Notes: a model not told the origin generated them from the sequence alone. 64,000 bases of DNA from Alphaproteobacteria bacterium (GCA_002690045.1 NZDE01000011.1:462582-526581), one strand, 5' to 3'; positions 45,452-58,031 are shown, counted from the first letter of the stretch. Translations and numbers: made by a program.

Positions 45452-46279
45452 ATGATTAAACAATTCGCATTACTTTCACTCGCGCTTTGCATGCTGACTT
45501 TAGGGGCATGTAGTTCTGATGAAAAAGTCAAAGCAGACGCTGAAACAAACCAGAGCGCTGTTGAACTGTATAATACTGGCTTAAAAGCCATGAAAGAAAA
45601 AAACTACCGCCTTGCTATTACAAGTTTTGAAGATGTCGAACGCAAATTCCCGTATTCTGAATATGCAACAGACGCGCAGCTTCTTGCCGGCAAAGCCGCT
45701 TATGAAGGCGACTTCTTTGATGATGCGATTATCGCTTTAGATCGTTTTATTGAACTGCACCCAGGTAATGACCAAATTGATTACGCCTATTACCTTCAGG
45801 CACTATGTTATTACGAACAAATTTCAGATGTCCGCCGCGACCAAAAAGCCACGCATGAAGCATTAAACGCGCTCGACACTCTCATTAAACGTTTCCCGAA
45901 CAGCCAATACACACGTGACGCACAGTTAAAACGTGACCTTACGCTTGACCATTTGGCTGGTAAAGAAATGGAAATTGGCCGTTATTACTTAACGCGCGGC
46001 CATGTTAGCGCGTCTATCTCACGTTTTTTAAATGTCGTGCGCAGCTATCAAACAACCACACATGTACCAGAAGCTTTACACCGCTTGGTTGAAGCTTATT
46101 TGAGCCTTGGTATTGAAGATGAAGCTTTGCGTATTGCCAGCATTTTGGCACATAACTATCCGGGTAATAAATGGTATGAACAAACATACAAATTGTTAAA
46201 CCCTGCATTGCGCGCCGAATTAAACAGTGAACGCTCATGGTTTGATCGTACTGTTGAATCGCTCCTTGCGCCAGAATAA
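45452..46279 (+). CDS. bamD: Outer membrane assembly lipoprotein BamD
   Basis: A 275-residue lipoprotein with lipobox LGAC (Cys20) and TPR helices: VELYNTGLKAMKEKNYRLAI, FEDVERKFPYSEYATDAQLLAGKAAYE, DRFIELHPGNDQIDYAYYLQAL, DTLIKRFPNSQYTRDAQLKRDL. It is the essential partner of BamA in inserting outer membrane proteins. The start at ATG 45452 fits the signal peptide. It precedes recN by 14 bases. Confidence 0.95.
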   Translation: MIKQFALLSLALCMLTLGACSSDEKVKADAETNQSAVELYNTGLKAMKEKNYRLAITSFEDVERKFPYSEYATDAQLLAGKAAYEGDFFDDAIIALDRFIELHPGNDQIDYAYYLQALCYYEQISDVRRDQKATHEALNALDTLIKRFPNSQYTRDAQLKRDLTLDHLAGKEMEIGRYYLTRGHVSASISRFLNVVRSYQTTTHVPEALHRLVEAYLSLGIEDEALRIASILAHNYPGNKWYEQTYKLLNPALRAELNSERSWFDRTVESLLAPE

Positions 46280-46293
46280 TGTAGTGAGGCGCG

Positions 46294-47961
46294 ATGTTAC
46301 GGGCTTTGCACATTGAAAATATCGTTTTAATTGAAAAGCTCACCATCAGCTTTAACGACGGGCTATGCGCGCTTACTGGTGAAACAGGCGCAGGTAAATC
46401 TATCCTTCTTGATTCCCTTGGCCTTGCGATTGGCAACCGCGCCGACCTCGGCCTCATACGTAGCGGCGCAGAAAAAGGGCAAGTTATTGCTGAATTTGAA
46501 CTACCTAAAAATCATATCGTTTGGCAGAGATTAGATGACCTAGACATCAGCCATGAATATGACCTAACCATCCGCCGCACACTGAATAAGGATGGGCGGT
46601 CAAAAATTTATATCAATGATCTGCCTAGCAGCTTGAACGCCCTTAAACAAATCGGGCCGCTTTTGGCTGAAATACATGGTCAATTTGATACGCATGGTTT
46701 ATTCGACCCGGCCACACATATTGATTACCTCGACCATTATGCTGGTCTGATTGATATGCGCGGAGACGTAAGCCGCGCCTTTAAAAAATGGAAATCGACT
46801 AAGAAAGCCTTAGAAGAAAAAGAAGCTGAATTTGCCCGCGCGCGTGAGGAAGAAGAGTATTTAACCGCCTGCCGAGATGAGCTTGAAAAGCTCGCCCCCG
46901 AAACAGGCGAAGAGGCCGCCTTAACCGCCAAGCGTAACCATTTAAAAAACACCGCAGCCATGGTTGATTATGTCAGCACGGCGCAAGATCATTTAAGCGG
47001 CGATAAAGGCACAGAAGCGCAGCTACGCAGCGCCATGCGTGCCATTGAACGCCTTGGTGAGAAAGACCCAAGCCGCGCCCCCGCATTACTTGAAACGCTC
47101 GATAATGCCTATGCGATGATTGAAGATGTCAGCGGCGAACTTAACGACATCATGCATGATTTATATGAGCCTGACGTTTCCGTAGAATCCGTTGATGAAC
47201 GCTTCTTTGCCTTAAAAGCGGCCGCGCGCAAGCACCAATGCATGGTCGATGACTTGCCCGCTTTTCTTGAAAAAATCAATGCGCAGCTTGACGGCATTAC
47301 ACAGCAAGGCGACGTGTTAAGCGCGCTACAAAAAGAACTGATACAAAACGAAGCGTATTATTTAAAGGCCGCGCGCGAATTGAGCAGCAAACGCAAAGCT
47401 GCCGCCGAGAATATGGCCGCTGATATTGCCAAAGAACTTACCCCATTAAAGTTGGGCCGCGCACAGTTCATTGTTCATTTTGAAGATGATGAACAATGGA
47501 GCGCGCAGGGCATAGACATGCTCAGCTTCCGCGTTTCCACCAACCCCGGCATGGATGCAGGGCCATTAAACAAGGTTGCCTCAGGCGGTGAACTTGCGCG
47601 CATGATGCTCGCCATTAAAGTTATTCTGGCGAAGACAAGCCCAGTAGAAACATTGATCTTTGATGAAGTTGATACCGGCATTGGCGGCGCAACGGCAGAG
47701 GCTGTTGGTGATCGCCTCGCCCGAGTCGGCGATGATAAACAAGTCTTAGTCGTCACACATTCACCGCAAGTTGCGGCCTGCGCCAATATGCATTTACATG
47801 TCAAAAAATTCGTCAGTGATGACAATTTAACGCGCACGAGCATAACCATTCTTAACCAAAATGACCGTTTAGAAGAAATCGCCCGCATGCTTGCCGGCGC
47901 CGAAATAACATCCGAAGCCCGCGCCGCGGCCAATAAGCTGTTAGAACGTCACGCAGCGTAA
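46294..47961 (+). CDS. recN: DNA repair protein RecN
   Basis: A 555-residue SMC-like protein with the Walker A motif GETGAGKS (29-36), EIHGQFDTHGLFDP, two coiled-coil arms (about 155-370) and a C-terminal head with VASGGELARMMLAIK (signature), TLIFDEVDTGIGG (Walker B) and VLVVTHSPQVAA. It helps double-strand break repair. In many bacteria it is SOS-regulated, but no LexA box is seen in the 14-base gap before it. Confidence 0.96.
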   Translation: MLRALHIENIVLIEKLTISFNDGLCALTGETGAGKSILLDSLGLAIGNRADLGLIRSGAEKGQVIAEFELPKNHIVWQRLDDLDISHEYDLTIRRTLNKDGRSKIYINDLPSSLNALKQIGPLLAEIHGQFDTHGLFDPATHIDYLDHYAGLIDMRGDVSRAFKKWKSTKKALEEKEAEFARAREEEEYLTACRDELEKLAPETGEEAALTAKRNHLKNTAAMVDYVSTAQDHLSGDKGTEAQLRSAMRAIERLGEKDPSRAPALLETLDNAYAMIEDVSGELNDIMHDLYEPDVSVESVDERFFALKAAARKHQCMVDDLPAFLEKINAQLDGITQQGDVLSALQKELIQNEAYYLKAARELSSKRKAAAENMAADIAKELTPLKLGRAQFIVHFEDDEQWSAQGIDMLSFRVSTNPGMDAGPLNKVASGGELARMMLAIKVILAKTSPVETLIFDEVDTGIGGATAEAVGDRLARVGDDKQVLVVTHSPQVAACANMHLHVKKFVSDDNLTRTSITILNQNDRLEEIARMLAGAEITSEARAAANKLLERHAA

Positions 47962-47983
47962 ATAAAGTAATAAGGTAGTATAA

Positions 47984-50071
<2,088 letters not shown>

Positions 50072-50165
50072 GACCTCCCCTAGATTCGGATAGATCTTGA
50101 ACAATGGCAACCATCTAAGATCCCTCAACTATACTCGGGCATGACAGTTTATTTCCATTCATAAA

Positions 50166-50190
50166 AAAAGCGGCTTATTCAGCCGCTTTT
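50166..50190. terminator. Bidirectional terminator between ligA and ftsZ
   Basis: AAAAGCGGCT (50166-50175) and AGCCGCTTTT (50181-50190) form a ten-base stem with a five-base loop. T-runs lie on both strands, so it can end both convergent transcripts. It is ten bases past the ftsZ stop. Confidence 0.88.
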
Positions 50191-50199
50191 CTTTTTATC

Positions 50200-51975
50200 T
50201 TAGTTTGCTTGGCGTCTTAGGAACGCTGGGATGTCTAGTTCATCTTCTGCGTTCTTGGTCGCTGGAGCTGATGGGGAATCAATGTTTAACTGCCCTTGTT
50301 TTGCCACTGGCGCTGAAGAGACATCGTCTTTAATGCCAACAACGTCTGCCTCTTCATCGCGCAGAACGCCTGTGATGCGTTCAAATAGTGATGGAGAGCG
50401 TTTCTTCATGTGTGACGCTTGCTTATGTGCCGCAGGTACTGGTGGGCGAAGCGTTAAGCTTGAGCCCGTAGATGCTGCGTTCATGACGTCTTCCTGCACA
50501 TGGCCTTCTTGGACGTTATCCAGTTTTGGGCCATAGTTTTGCTGCTGTTGCTGTGGCTGTGCTTCGGCAACAGCAGGCGCGGCTGATGTTTGCATTGTTT
50601 GCTGAACATAGCTATATGCCCCGCCTTGCTCACGTTCTTGCTGTGACACTTGCATTGGCGCAGGTGGAATAAATGTGTCCCCCATGCGCGTTGCTTGTGG
50701 CATAGCGTTTTGTGGCTCGTTTGTAGATGGCGTAGATGCTTGAGACGTATAGCGCGGCGCTGTTTGGTCAAAAATATCTGTTTGGCGCGGCGCCATAACT
50801 GCAGCAGGGTTATATGCCTGACGGCTGTTTACTGGGGCAGCGGGCTGTTGCTGCTGAGCTGGCTCAGACGTTTCCGCAACTTCTTGCTGCTGTGTGCTCA
50901 CAGCCATTGTCTCATTTTCTTTTTTTGCTTCTGTTGACGGCGTTACCGGCTGCGCACGACCTGCGTTGCTGAGGCCTTTTCCGCCGCCAATGACGCGTGA
51001 TGTTTGTACACCATCAATACCTGTCGCAACGACAGATACGCGCATCATACCATCAAGCGATTCATCAAATGTTGAACCGAAGATGATATTTGCATTTGAA
51101 TCCACTTCTTCACGAATGCGGTTACATGCTTCGTCCGCTTCGTAAAGGGTCATGTCCATGCCGCCTGTTACGTTAATAATAACGCCACGTGCGCCTTTCA
51201 TGGAAATGTCATCAAGTAGTGGGTTGTTGATCGCCGCTTCAGCAGCCTCAATTGCGCGGCGCTCACCTTGTGATTCGCCTGTCCCCATCATTGCCTTACC
51301 CATTTCGTGCATTACGCTGCGGATGTCAGCGAAATCAAGGTTAATCAAACCTGGGCGCACCATTAGGTCTGTCACGCCACGAACGCCTGACTGCAATACG
51401 CCATCAGCCATTTTGAACGCTTCAGCAAATGTTGTTTTTTCATTCGCAATGCGGAATAGGTTTTGGTTTGGAATAACGATAAGTGTATCGACATATTCCT
51501 GCATTTCTTCGATGCCTTCTTCAGCCATTTTCATGCGAAGCGTGCCTTCAAAGTGGAAAGGCTTTGTTACAACACCGACCGTGAGGATGCCTTGGTCACG
51601 TGCTGCTTTCGCGATTACTGGCGCGGCGCCTGTACCTGTACCGCCGCCCATACCTGCTGTAACGAAGACCATGTTTGCGCCATCAAGATAGCCCATAACG
51701 TCTTCAAGTGATTCTTCAGCAGCAGCTTTACCAACAGAAGGATTGGCACCTGCGCCAAGGCCGCCTGTCACTGTACGGCCAAGCTGAATAACATGTTCAG
51801 CGGCTGAACCTGCAAGCGCCTGCGAATCTGTATTACAAACCACAAAATCAACCCCATCAAGATTAGAGTTAATCATGTTGTTCACAGCATTACCACCTGC
51901 GCCGCCGACACCGACAACTTTGATTTTTGGCGAAAGCTCTGTTTGTTTTTCGTTTTGTATTCTTACATTGATCAT
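50200..51975 (-). CDS. ftsZ: Cell division protein FtsZ
   Basis: ATG 51975 ([10 protein letters not shown]) has GGAGG upstream and is preferred to a longer frame to 52008. The 591-residue GTPase has [18 protein letters not shown], the tubulin signature [15 protein letters not shown] and [11 protein letters not shown]. The GTPase/T7 core ends near residue 320. A long glutamine-, proline- and alanine-rich linker follows (about 325-575). The conserved C-terminal peptide DIPAFLRRQ binds FtsA and other partners. It polymerises at midcell to form the division ring. Confidence 0.98.
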   Translation of the reverse strand: MINVRIQNEKQTELSPKIKVVGVGGAGGNAVNNMINSNLDGVDFVVCNTDSQALAGSAAEHVIQLGRTVTGGLGAGANPSVGKAAAEESLEDVMGYLDGANMVFVTAGMGGGTGTGAAPVIAKAARDQGILTVGVVTKPFHFEGTLRMKMAEEGIEEMQEYVDTLIVIPNQNLFRIANEKTTFAEAFKMADGVLQSGVRGVTDLMVRPGLINLDFADIRSVMHEMGKAMMGTGESQGERRAIEAAEAAINNPLLDDISMKGARGVIINVTGGMDMTLYEADEACNRIREEVDSNANIIFGSTFDESLDGMMRVSVVATGIDGVQTSRVIGGGKGLSNAGRAQPVTPSTEAKKENETMAVSTQQQEVAETSEPAQQQQPAAPVNSRQAYNPAAVMAPRQTDIFDQTAPRYTSQASTPSTNEPQNAMPQATRMGDTFIPPAPMQVSQQEREQGGAYSYVQQTMQTSAAPAVAEAQPQQQQQNYGPKLDNVQEGHVQEDVMNAASTGSSLTLRPPVPAAHKQASHMKKRSPSLFERITGVLRDEEADVVGIKDDVSSAPVAKQGQLNIDSPSAPATKNAEDELDIPAFLRRQAN

Positions 51976-52306
51976 GCGGGCATCCTCCGTAGCACGATTT
52001 ATACACATGGTTGCTTACACTTACACCACAAACAACCATTTATTTTTTACACAGTGCGACCTTCGTTATGCACAAACTTATCCACATGATGCGTTTTGGC
52101 TGCGCAAACTAAAAATCCATAATTTTAACCTAATAGCAAACAAGGGAACCCCTGTTCTTTATTGGCGTGATTCGTGAATCACATTTACATTTTACAATCT
52201 GTGAATCAGGTGGGGCAAGAGGTTGGAGGCTTTGTTCTGTGGATAAGTGGATAACCTTATCCACTTTATTCACATAGAGCTTTTTAAATGCAAGACAAGC
52301 CTATCC
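51976..52306 (-). promoter_or_regulatory. ftsZ upstream region with DnaA boxes and GANTC sites
   Basis: This 330-base gene-free stretch holds two perfect DnaA boxes, TTATCCACA at 52078-52086 and TGTGGATAA at 52238-52246. Two near-perfect ones lie at 52246-52254 and 52257-52265, forming the inverted pair GTGGATAA-CC-TTATCCAC (52247-52264). Three GANTC methylation sites lie at 52169-52173, 52176-52180 and 52203-52207. The first two are inside a perfect inverted repeat, GTGATTC-GT-GAATCAC (52167-52182). DnaA activates ftsZ and GANTC methylation supports its expression in Caulobacter, so a similar control is likely here. Confidence 0.65.
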
Positions 52307-52408
52307 ATTTTGGATTTTGGTGTATTTAGACCAAGTCAGACTGCACGCCGCGTATGAAAATACGCAAGTAAAGCCTGACGCCGGTAAAAATGCACCAAAA
52401 TCCAAAAT
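52307..52408 (+). repeat. Palindromic 56-nt-core element, copy D (divergent)
   Basis: The core is 52328-52383: AGACCAAG, TCAGACTG, CACGCCGC, hairpin GCGTAT-GAAA-ATACGC, AAGTAAAGCC, ending TGACGCCG. Length and the ends of the core are as in copies A-C, while the apical stem has swapped C-G for G-C and has a GAAA loop. Inner GTCAG/CTGAC form a perfect second stem. The outer arms 52307-52327 and 52388-52408 (AAATGCACCAAAATCCAAAAT) pair over 21 positions with one G-U. It sits directly at the ftsA stop, upstream of the ftsZ control region. Confidence 0.8.
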
Positions 52409-53727
52409 TACCAGTTTTCTTGGAGCCAGAGTTTTGTCTTCTGCCACAACGAACGTGTATCGCCGCGCTCCATAATTTCTGCAGGCATTTCATTTGCATG
52501 ACTACCCAGATACGGGAATAGTCCTGCAACCGTTGCAAAAGCCGGTGTGTTTAATTCTTTCGGCAGCGCCTGAATACCAATCGGCTTACCTAGGCGTACC
52601 TGTTTATCGAGCACATAATTAGCAAGGTCGCGACAACCTGGCATTTGCGATGCGCCGCCAACCAAGACAACGCGGCGGCCAATAGCTTCGGTGACGCCAT
52701 TATCAGCGAGCTTCGCGCGGAGCTGCTCAAAAATTTCTTCCATGCGTGGCTGAATGATCCCGACTAAAACAGAGCGAGGAACATGATTGGCATGCATTTC
52801 ATTGTCATCCCCCATTTGCATGACTTCGATCATATCATGCGTATCGGATGATGACGCCATCGCGTTACCGTATAATGTTTTAAGGCGCTCCGCTTCGGCG
52901 AAGCTTGTCGTTAGCCCCTGTGCGATATCATTCGTGACATGTGCGCCGCCCATCGGCACATAATCAGTCAGCAACATGCGCCCCGCCTGAAAAACGCTAA
53001 AGCTTGTTACGCCTGCGCCCATATCAATCAGTATAGAGCCCAAATCTTTTTCATCATCAACAAGACATGAAAGGCCACTCGCATAAGAATCAACACAAAG
53101 CGCAGATATATCCAAATGCGAACGTTTTACACTTTGCGCCAAATTACGAATCCCTGACGGGTTACCCATGACCATGTGAATGTTCATATTTAGCTCTTCA
53201 CCATTCATGCCAATAGGGTCACTAATCCCGCCATTACCATCTAACCAGAACGCCGCGGGAATAGTATGTATAAGTTCGGCATCTTGCGTATCAAGCACTG
53301 AACGCTGCGCCTTAACAAGGCCGCGATTAATATCCTTACGGCTTACGCCGCCTGCACTAACGTCAACGGTCGCTTCGATAAAAGATGAATAGCAGTGACA
53401 TGCAGACACACTAACAACAACATCACGGAGTGGATAGCCTTTGAGACGGTCGGCCGCCGCATTCTCCGCCACGTGCACGGCTTCGCGCACAGCATTTTCA
53501 GCGGCCGCCAAATCAATAACCGTGCCGTTTTTAATGCCTTCTGATGCGCGGTAACCATGACCAACTATTTCAATATGGCCAAATTCATCTTGTACCTGCC
53601 CCAATAGGCACACAATTTTGCTCGAGCCAATATCAATGGCGGCGACGGCAGAGCCTTTATTCAAAAATGTCTTTTGCTTCATGAGTCCAGTATACGCGTT
53701 ATCGTTAGTAATAGTTTTCTTGTTCAT
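52408..53727 (-). CDS. ftsA: Cell division protein FtsA
   Basis: A 439-residue actin-like protein that tethers FtsZ to the membrane. It has AAIDIGSSKIVCLLG (phosphate 1), the 1C domain region, LIDMGAGVTSFSVF (phosphate 2), VVLVGGASQMPG and a C-terminal amphipathic helix (LWQKTKLWLQENW). ATG 53727 shares one base with the ftsQ stop (TGATG), which shows coupling. An alternative start at Met16 (53682) also fits the family. Confidence 0.96.
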   Translation of the reverse strand: MNKKTITNDNAYTGLMKQKTFLNKGSAVAAIDIGSSKIVCLLGQVQDEFGHIEIVGHGYRASEGIKNGTVIDLAAAENAVREAVHVAENAAADRLKGYPLRDVVVSVSACHCYSSFIEATVDVSAGGVSRKDINRGLVKAQRSVLDTQDAELIHTIPAAFWLDGNGGISDPIGMNGEELNMNIHMVMGNPSGIRNLAQSVKRSHLDISALCVDSYASGLSCLVDDEKDLGSILIDMGAGVTSFSVFQAGRMLLTDYVPMGGAHVTNDIAQGLTTSFAEAERLKTLYGNAMASSSDTHDMIEVMQMGDDNEMHANHVPRSVLVGIIQPRMEEIFEQLRAKLADNGVTEAIGRRVVLVGGASQMPGCRDLANYVLDKQVRLGKPIGIQALPKELNTPAFATVAGLFPYLGSHANEMPAEIMERGDTRSLWQKTKLWLQENW

Positions 53728-54593
53728 CAGATCGGGCTGCCCTTCCCTGATACAAAGCTATATTGCTTTTGTGCTGTGCCGGGGTAGGCCTCAATAATCA
53801 GACGATCATCTTGGCGAAGATCAACATTCTTAATAGTTTTGTCCAAAATGCCGTCTTCCTGATGTGTTTTTAGCAGGCGCTGAAGCGCAAGGCCAATATT
53901 ATCTTCAGGAAGATTCACAGTGATTTTATTTTTAAGGTGTAAATCCCAGCGACGCTTGCCGATTAATGTTGCTTGGTCAATACGCTCAGCAACTTCTGGC
54001 ACAGCAGATAAATAAGACTGCAATACATCTAAATGCACAGGTGCGTCTTTACCATTCAAAATCAATAAGTCTTCAAAGCGGTCAACATTCTGCGTGGTTA
54101 TTTGATAGCCCGTGCGGTCAACAACCATTAAACGCCCCTCGTTCAACCATAAGGCTGCAGGCTTACGCTCAACAATATTGATATGCACGCTGTCAGGGAA
54201 TACACGCTTAACAGCAATGGATTCAATCCATGATATATCCGCAAGTGCAATGCGGATCTTATGCGGATCAACTGCAAAAAGTGGCATGCCTTTCTCTGCA
54301 TTAATTAACGCCATAAGCAATGATGCATCGGTATTTTCACGCCCTTCAACATATATATTATTCAGGCGGAATCCAGCCTTAGCGCTGGCTTCGTAAAATT
54401 CCTGTATTGCGAAGTTTTGTGTTTTTTGTACGCCGCCGCTTAACACGAACCATGCGCCGAGCCATAGAACAAAGAGCATGGCGGCAAAACGAAGACCAAC
54501 ACGCTTAAATAAAACCAAGGCCGTACTTAGCCAGCGATTTGACTGGCGGCTTGACTTTGCGATGGACGATCGTGTTTTTGTTTGTCGTAGCAT
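53727..54593 (-). CDS. ftsQ: Cell division protein FtsQ
   Basis: A 288-residue protein with a basic cytoplasmic N-terminus, one membrane helix (about 33-52, RFAAMLFVLWLGAWFVL), a POTRA domain (FRLNNIYVEGRENTDASLLMALINAEKGMPLF) and a beta-domain. The beta-domain has SWIESIAVKRVFPDSVHINIVERKPAALW. It scaffolds the divisome in the periplasm. The start ATG 54593 overlaps the end of ddl by 67 bases. An internal start near the membrane helix would remove the overlap but also the basic leader. Confidence 0.93.
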   Translation of the reverse strand: MLRQTKTRSSIAKSSRQSNRWLSTALVLFKRVGLRFAAMLFVLWLGAWFVLSGGVQKTQNFAIQEFYEASAKAGFRLNNIYVEGRENTDASLLMALINAEKGMPLFAVDPHKIRIALADISWIESIAVKRVFPDSVHINIVERKPAALWLNEGRLMVVDRTGYQITTQNVDRFEDLLILNGKDAPVHLDVLQSYLSAVPEVAERIDQATLIGKRRWDLHLKNKITVNLPEDNIGLALQRLLKTHQEDGILDKTIKNVDLRQDDRLIIEAYPGTAQKQYSFVSGKGSPI

Positions 54594-55522
54594 AGAGCGT
54601 CTTCAATTAAATGTGTGCAGAGTTCTGCAAATGATGAACCGTTATAGATGACCTGAGATGGCCCGATAGATTCAGCCGTCAAACCCGGCTGCGTGTTGAT
54701 TTCTAATAAGTATACCCCATCTACGCCCTGCTTGTCATCATATCTAAAGTCACAGCGTGCAATTCCGCGGCAACCAAGTTTAGCGTAGAGCTTTTCAGCA
54801 TCTGCCATAGCGCGGGCATAAACATCTTTAGGAACACTTGCAGGGAGCTCATAGACCGTGTCGGTATCAACATATTTAGCCTGATAATCAAAGAAATCCT
54901 GCTTAGAGATAATCTTTGTTACGCCCTGCGCTTTACCATCCAACACCGCGACAGTTAATTCTTCACCCGGAATGAATGTTTCAATCATCACTTTATCTTC
55001 AAACGGCCATTCCGCCTGAATTTTTGGCAGCATATTTTTGCCATTTGCGCCAATCATATAGATGCCGACGCTAGAGCCTTCATCCTTTGGCTTAATAACA
55101 AAGGGCGGTTTGATTGTTTGCTGCGTTGTAATTTCAGCCTTGCTGCAAATCAATTCATCAGCGACATTAATGCCGATGCCGCGAGCAATTGCTTTGGTCA
55201 TTGGTTTATCCATCGCAATGGCGGATGCTTGCACACCTGAATGGGTGTACGGAATATTCAGCAATTCCAAAATCGCCTGAATTGTGCCGTCTTCGCCGCC
55301 TTTACCATACAGGTTATTAAAGACTACATCTGGCTTAATATTTTCAAGTTCAACCATTAATTTTGACAGGCTTTCACGCACATCAACAACATGCACATCA
55401 AATCCTGCCTCGATCAGCGCAGCTTCTACAGCCTTCCCCTTGGTCAAGGACACCATACGTTCCACCGACCAACCGCCGAGCAGCAAAGCAACTTTAATTT
55501 GGGCGTTTTTTTGCTTATCCAT
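54527..55522 (-). CDS. ddl: D-alanine-D-alanine ligase
   Basis: A 331-residue ATP-grasp enzyme that makes the D-Ala-D-Ala end of the peptidoglycan stem. Motifs are LLGGWSVERMVSLTKG (usually GGxSxEREVSL), FNNLYGKGGEDGTIQAILELLNIPYTHSG, FVIKPKDEGSSVGIYM, VMIETFIPGEELTVAVL, CRGIARCDFRYD and LLEINTQPGLT. The C-terminus is serine- and glutamine-rich and overlaps ftsQ. Murein ligases and ftsQAZ flank it as in the dcw clusters of alphaproteobacteria. Confidence 0.96.
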   Translation of the reverse strand: MDKQKNAQIKVALLLGGWSVERMVSLTKGKAVEAALIEAGFDVHVVDVRESLSKLMVELENIKPDVVFNNLYGKGGEDGTIQAILELLNIPYTHSGVQASAIAMDKPMTKAIARGIGINVADELICSKAEITTQQTIKPPFVIKPKDEGSSVGIYMIGANGKNMLPKIQAEWPFEDKVMIETFIPGEELTVAVLDGKAQGVTKIISKQDFFDYQAKYVDTDTVYELPASVPKDVYARAMADAEKLYAKLGCRGIARCDFRYDDKQGVDGVYLLEINTQPGLTAESIGPSQVIYNGSSFAELCTHLIEDALCYDKQKHDRPSQSQAASQIAG

Positions 55523-55590
55523 TGCGAATAATCTCCATAGTTCTTTTTAACTATAGAATATCAAGACATACGGAAGCAAAGATGATCTGA

Positions 55591-56574
55591 TTAATCAATC
55601 CAGTTATCCAGAGGGGCTTGTCCTTCGGCATAGCGGCCTTGGCGGCGTATTTCCCAGCGGAGTTTAAGTCCGAATTTTTCAAATACGCGGCGGCGCATTT
55701 CTTCGCCAAGGCATTCAAGGTCAAATGCAGTTGCAGTGCCTGTGTTAATCATAAAGTTGCAGTGCTTTTCTGGCATTTGCGCGCCACCAATCTTATGACC
55801 ACGCCCGCCAACTGCGTCAATCAATCTCCATGCGCCCCAATCGGTTGCCAAGCCTGCCGATTCTAGTTCTTCAGCAGAAGGGTTAGCGAAGGTTGAACCG
55901 CCAGTTTTTTCTTTAATCGGCTGGGAGTTTTCACGCTTTTGTTTAATCTCGGCGATCTCAGCCCTTAAATCATCCGGCGCGGCGGCATGACCTTTAAAAA
56001 GCGCCTCCACGAATAACAGCTCTTGCCCTGGTGCGGAGTGGCGGTAGCTGTAATGCATATCATCAACGGATAGCGTAAGCAGATCACCTTGGCGATCTAA
56101 TGCTTTTAAGCTTTCAAGTGTGTTCACAACTTCACGGCCATAAGCGCCCGCATTCATTTTCAATGCACCGCCAACTGTCCCCGGAATCCCGCTTAAGAAC
56201 GACAAACCGCCAATCCCGGCCTGCGCCGCCTTGTTCGCGACATTCATATCAAGCGCCAAAGCGCCACAGCGTACATAGCCGCCGTCTTCGATTTCTATTG
56301 TGTTGAAGGCGCGGCCGAGCTTAACCGTCACACCCTCTAATCCGCCATCACGGAATATTGTATTTGAACCAACGCCAAATATATGAAGCGGCGCGACAGC
56401 GTCATAGCCCGCAAGGAAAGTTTGCAAATCTGCCACATCATCAGGACACACCATCACATCAGCTGTGCCGCCCGTTTTAAACCACCCCTTTGCACCGAGC
56501 GCAGCATCAAAACGGTAGCTGCCACGAATATCAGGTAGATTTGATTGGTCTGTGCTTACGGCTAGTTCACTCAT
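55591..56574 (-). CDS. murB: UDP-N-acetylenolpyruvoylglucosamine reductase
   Basis: ATG 56574 ([14 protein letters not shown]) overlaps the murC stop as ATGA, so it is chosen over a longer frame. The 327-residue FAD enzyme has [60 protein letters not shown], and TGGSTFANP with the catalytic serine. It reduces the enolpyruvyl group with NADPH to form UDP-MurNAc in the cytosol. Confidence 0.96.
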   Translation of the reverse strand: MSELAVSTDQSNLPDIRGSYRFDAALGAKGWFKTGGTADVMVCPDDVADLQTFLAGYDAVAPLHIFGVGSNTIFRDGGLEGVTVKLGRAFNTIEIEDGGYVRCGALALDMNVANKAAQAGIGGLSFLSGIPGTVGGALKMNAGAYGREVVNTLESLKALDRQGDLLTLSVDDMHYSYRHSAPGQELLFVEALFKGHAAAPDDLRAEIAEIKQKRENSQPIKEKTGGSTFANPSAEELESAGLATDWGAWRLIDAVGGRGHKIGGAQMPEKHCNFMINTGTATAFDLECLGEEMRRRVFEKFGLKLRWEIRRQGRYAEGQAPLDNWID

Positions 56575-58031
56575 GCGACGCTCTTTTCCTTTGTGCCAAG
56601 CGCTGCTGCAAGCTCCTCTGGCAATGCATTTGCCCATTTTGTGATGCTGCCTGCGCCTAGGCAAACAACCAAGTCATTTGGTTTTGCGTGCGTAGCAATC
56701 ATCGTGGCTAGCTGATCTTCATGCGGCAAGGCCATGACATTGCGGTGTCCATGTGCATTAATGCCCGTAACAAAGCTGTGCTGATCCACCCCATCAATTG
56801 GCGCTTCACCTGCAGCAAAGATATCCGCGACAAGAACCATTTCCGCATCGTGGAAACATTTGCAAAAATCATCAAACAAATCACGTAAGCGTGAAAAACG
56901 GTGCGGCTGAACTACTGCAATGACTTTGCCATCTGTACCTTCCACCACTTGACGCGCCGCTTTAAGTACGGCCTTAATTTCAACAGGATGATGGCCATAA
57001 TCATCAATGATGGCAATACCATTCACTTCACCTGTTTTGGTAAAGCGGCGCTTAACGCCCGTAAAGCCCGCCAAAGCTTGGCGCATATCTTCTGCGTCAA
57101 GTTCCAACTCATAACCAATTGCGAAAGCGGCAAGCGCGTTTTGCAAGTTATGCTGCCCTGGCATCGGCAAGAAAACATTTTCCAAGACAACATCTTCTTC
57201 TGTTTCCTTGATCCATGCCGAAAAAACAATATTACAGTAGCTACCCTCAGCCACTGTGCGGATATTTTCAGCGCGAATATCGGCCTGCGGGTTAAAACCG
57301 TATGTCAGAATGCGGCGGTCAGTTGTCGCTGCGTGGAGAGATTGCACTTCTGGATGATCAAGGCACAGCACCGCAAAACCATAAAAAGGAATATTTTCAA
57401 TAAAGCGTGAGAAAGCCTTACGCATATTGGTAAAGTCGCCGTAATGCTCCATATGTTCTGGATCAATATTTGTGACCACAGCAATTTGCGCAGGAAGGCG
57501 CGTGAAAGACCCATCGCTTTCGTCAGCCTCAACAACCATCCACTCACCCTGCCCGATACGCGCATTTGTGCCGTATGAATTAACGATACCGCCATTTATG
57601 ACTGTTGGGTCCATGCCGCATTTTTCAAGTAATGTGCCGACTAATGACGTCGTTGTGGTTTTGCCATGCGTCCCACCAATTGCAATGGATGATTTAAAAC
57701 GCATAAGTTCAGCCAGCATATCGGCGCGGCGAACGACAGGGATTTTGTGGGCGCGCGCTTCCATTAATTCTGGGTTATCGTTTTTAACAGCTGAGGAGAT
57801 AATCACGGCTGACGGGCGGCTTTCCCCAACATAAATGTTTTGCGGGTCATGGCCGATATGCACAACCATGCCTTTTGCGCGCAAACGTTCAACATTCGGG
57901 TTAAGCGCAATATCAGAGCCCTGCACCGCATAGCCCATAGAATGCAAAGTTTCAGCAATGCCAGACATACCAATGCCGCCAATGCCAATAAAATGTAATG
58001 TCCCGATATTTTGAATACTATCTAAGCGCAT
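56571..58031 (-). CDS. murC: UDP-N-acetylmuramate-L-alanine ligase
   Basis: A 486-residue Mur ligase with [16 protein letters not shown] (UDP-sugar domain), ATP loop [56 protein letters not shown] and [14 protein letters not shown]. It adds the first amino acid, L-Ala, to UDP-MurNAc. It is translationally coupled to murB. It follows murG after 81 bases. Confidence 0.97.
   Translation of the reverse strand: MRLDSIQNIGTLHFIGIGGIGMSGIAETLHSMGYAVQGSDIALNPNVERLRAKGMVVHIGHDPQNIYVGESRPSAVIISSAVKNDNPELMEARAHKIPVVRRADMLAELMRFKSSIAIGGTHGKTTTTSLVGTLLEKCGMDPTVINGGIVNSYGTNARIGQGEWMVVEADESDGSFTRLPAQIAVVTNIDPEHMEHYGDFTNMRKAFSRFIENIPFYGFAVLCLDHPEVQSLHAATTDRRILTYGFNPQADIRAENIRTVAEGSYCNIVFSAWIKETEEDVVLENVFLPMPGQHNLQNALAAFAIGYELELDAEDMRQALAGFTGVKRRFTKTGEVNGIAIIDDYGHHPVEIKAVLKAARQVVEGTDGKVIAVVQPHRFSRLRDLFDDFCKCFHDAEMVLVADIFAAGEAPIDGVDQHSFVTGINAHGHRNVMALPHEDQLATMIATHAKPNDLVVCLGAGSITKWANALPEELAAALGTKEKSVA

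Noticed and set aside
51152-51691. 179-codon open frame on the plus strand within ftsZ
   Set aside because: It is the antisense of the highly conserved FtsZ GTPase domain, and its composition is an artefact of that codon use.
56901-57410. 169-codon open frame opposite murC
   Set aside because: Complement-frame shadow of the conserved MurC sequence.
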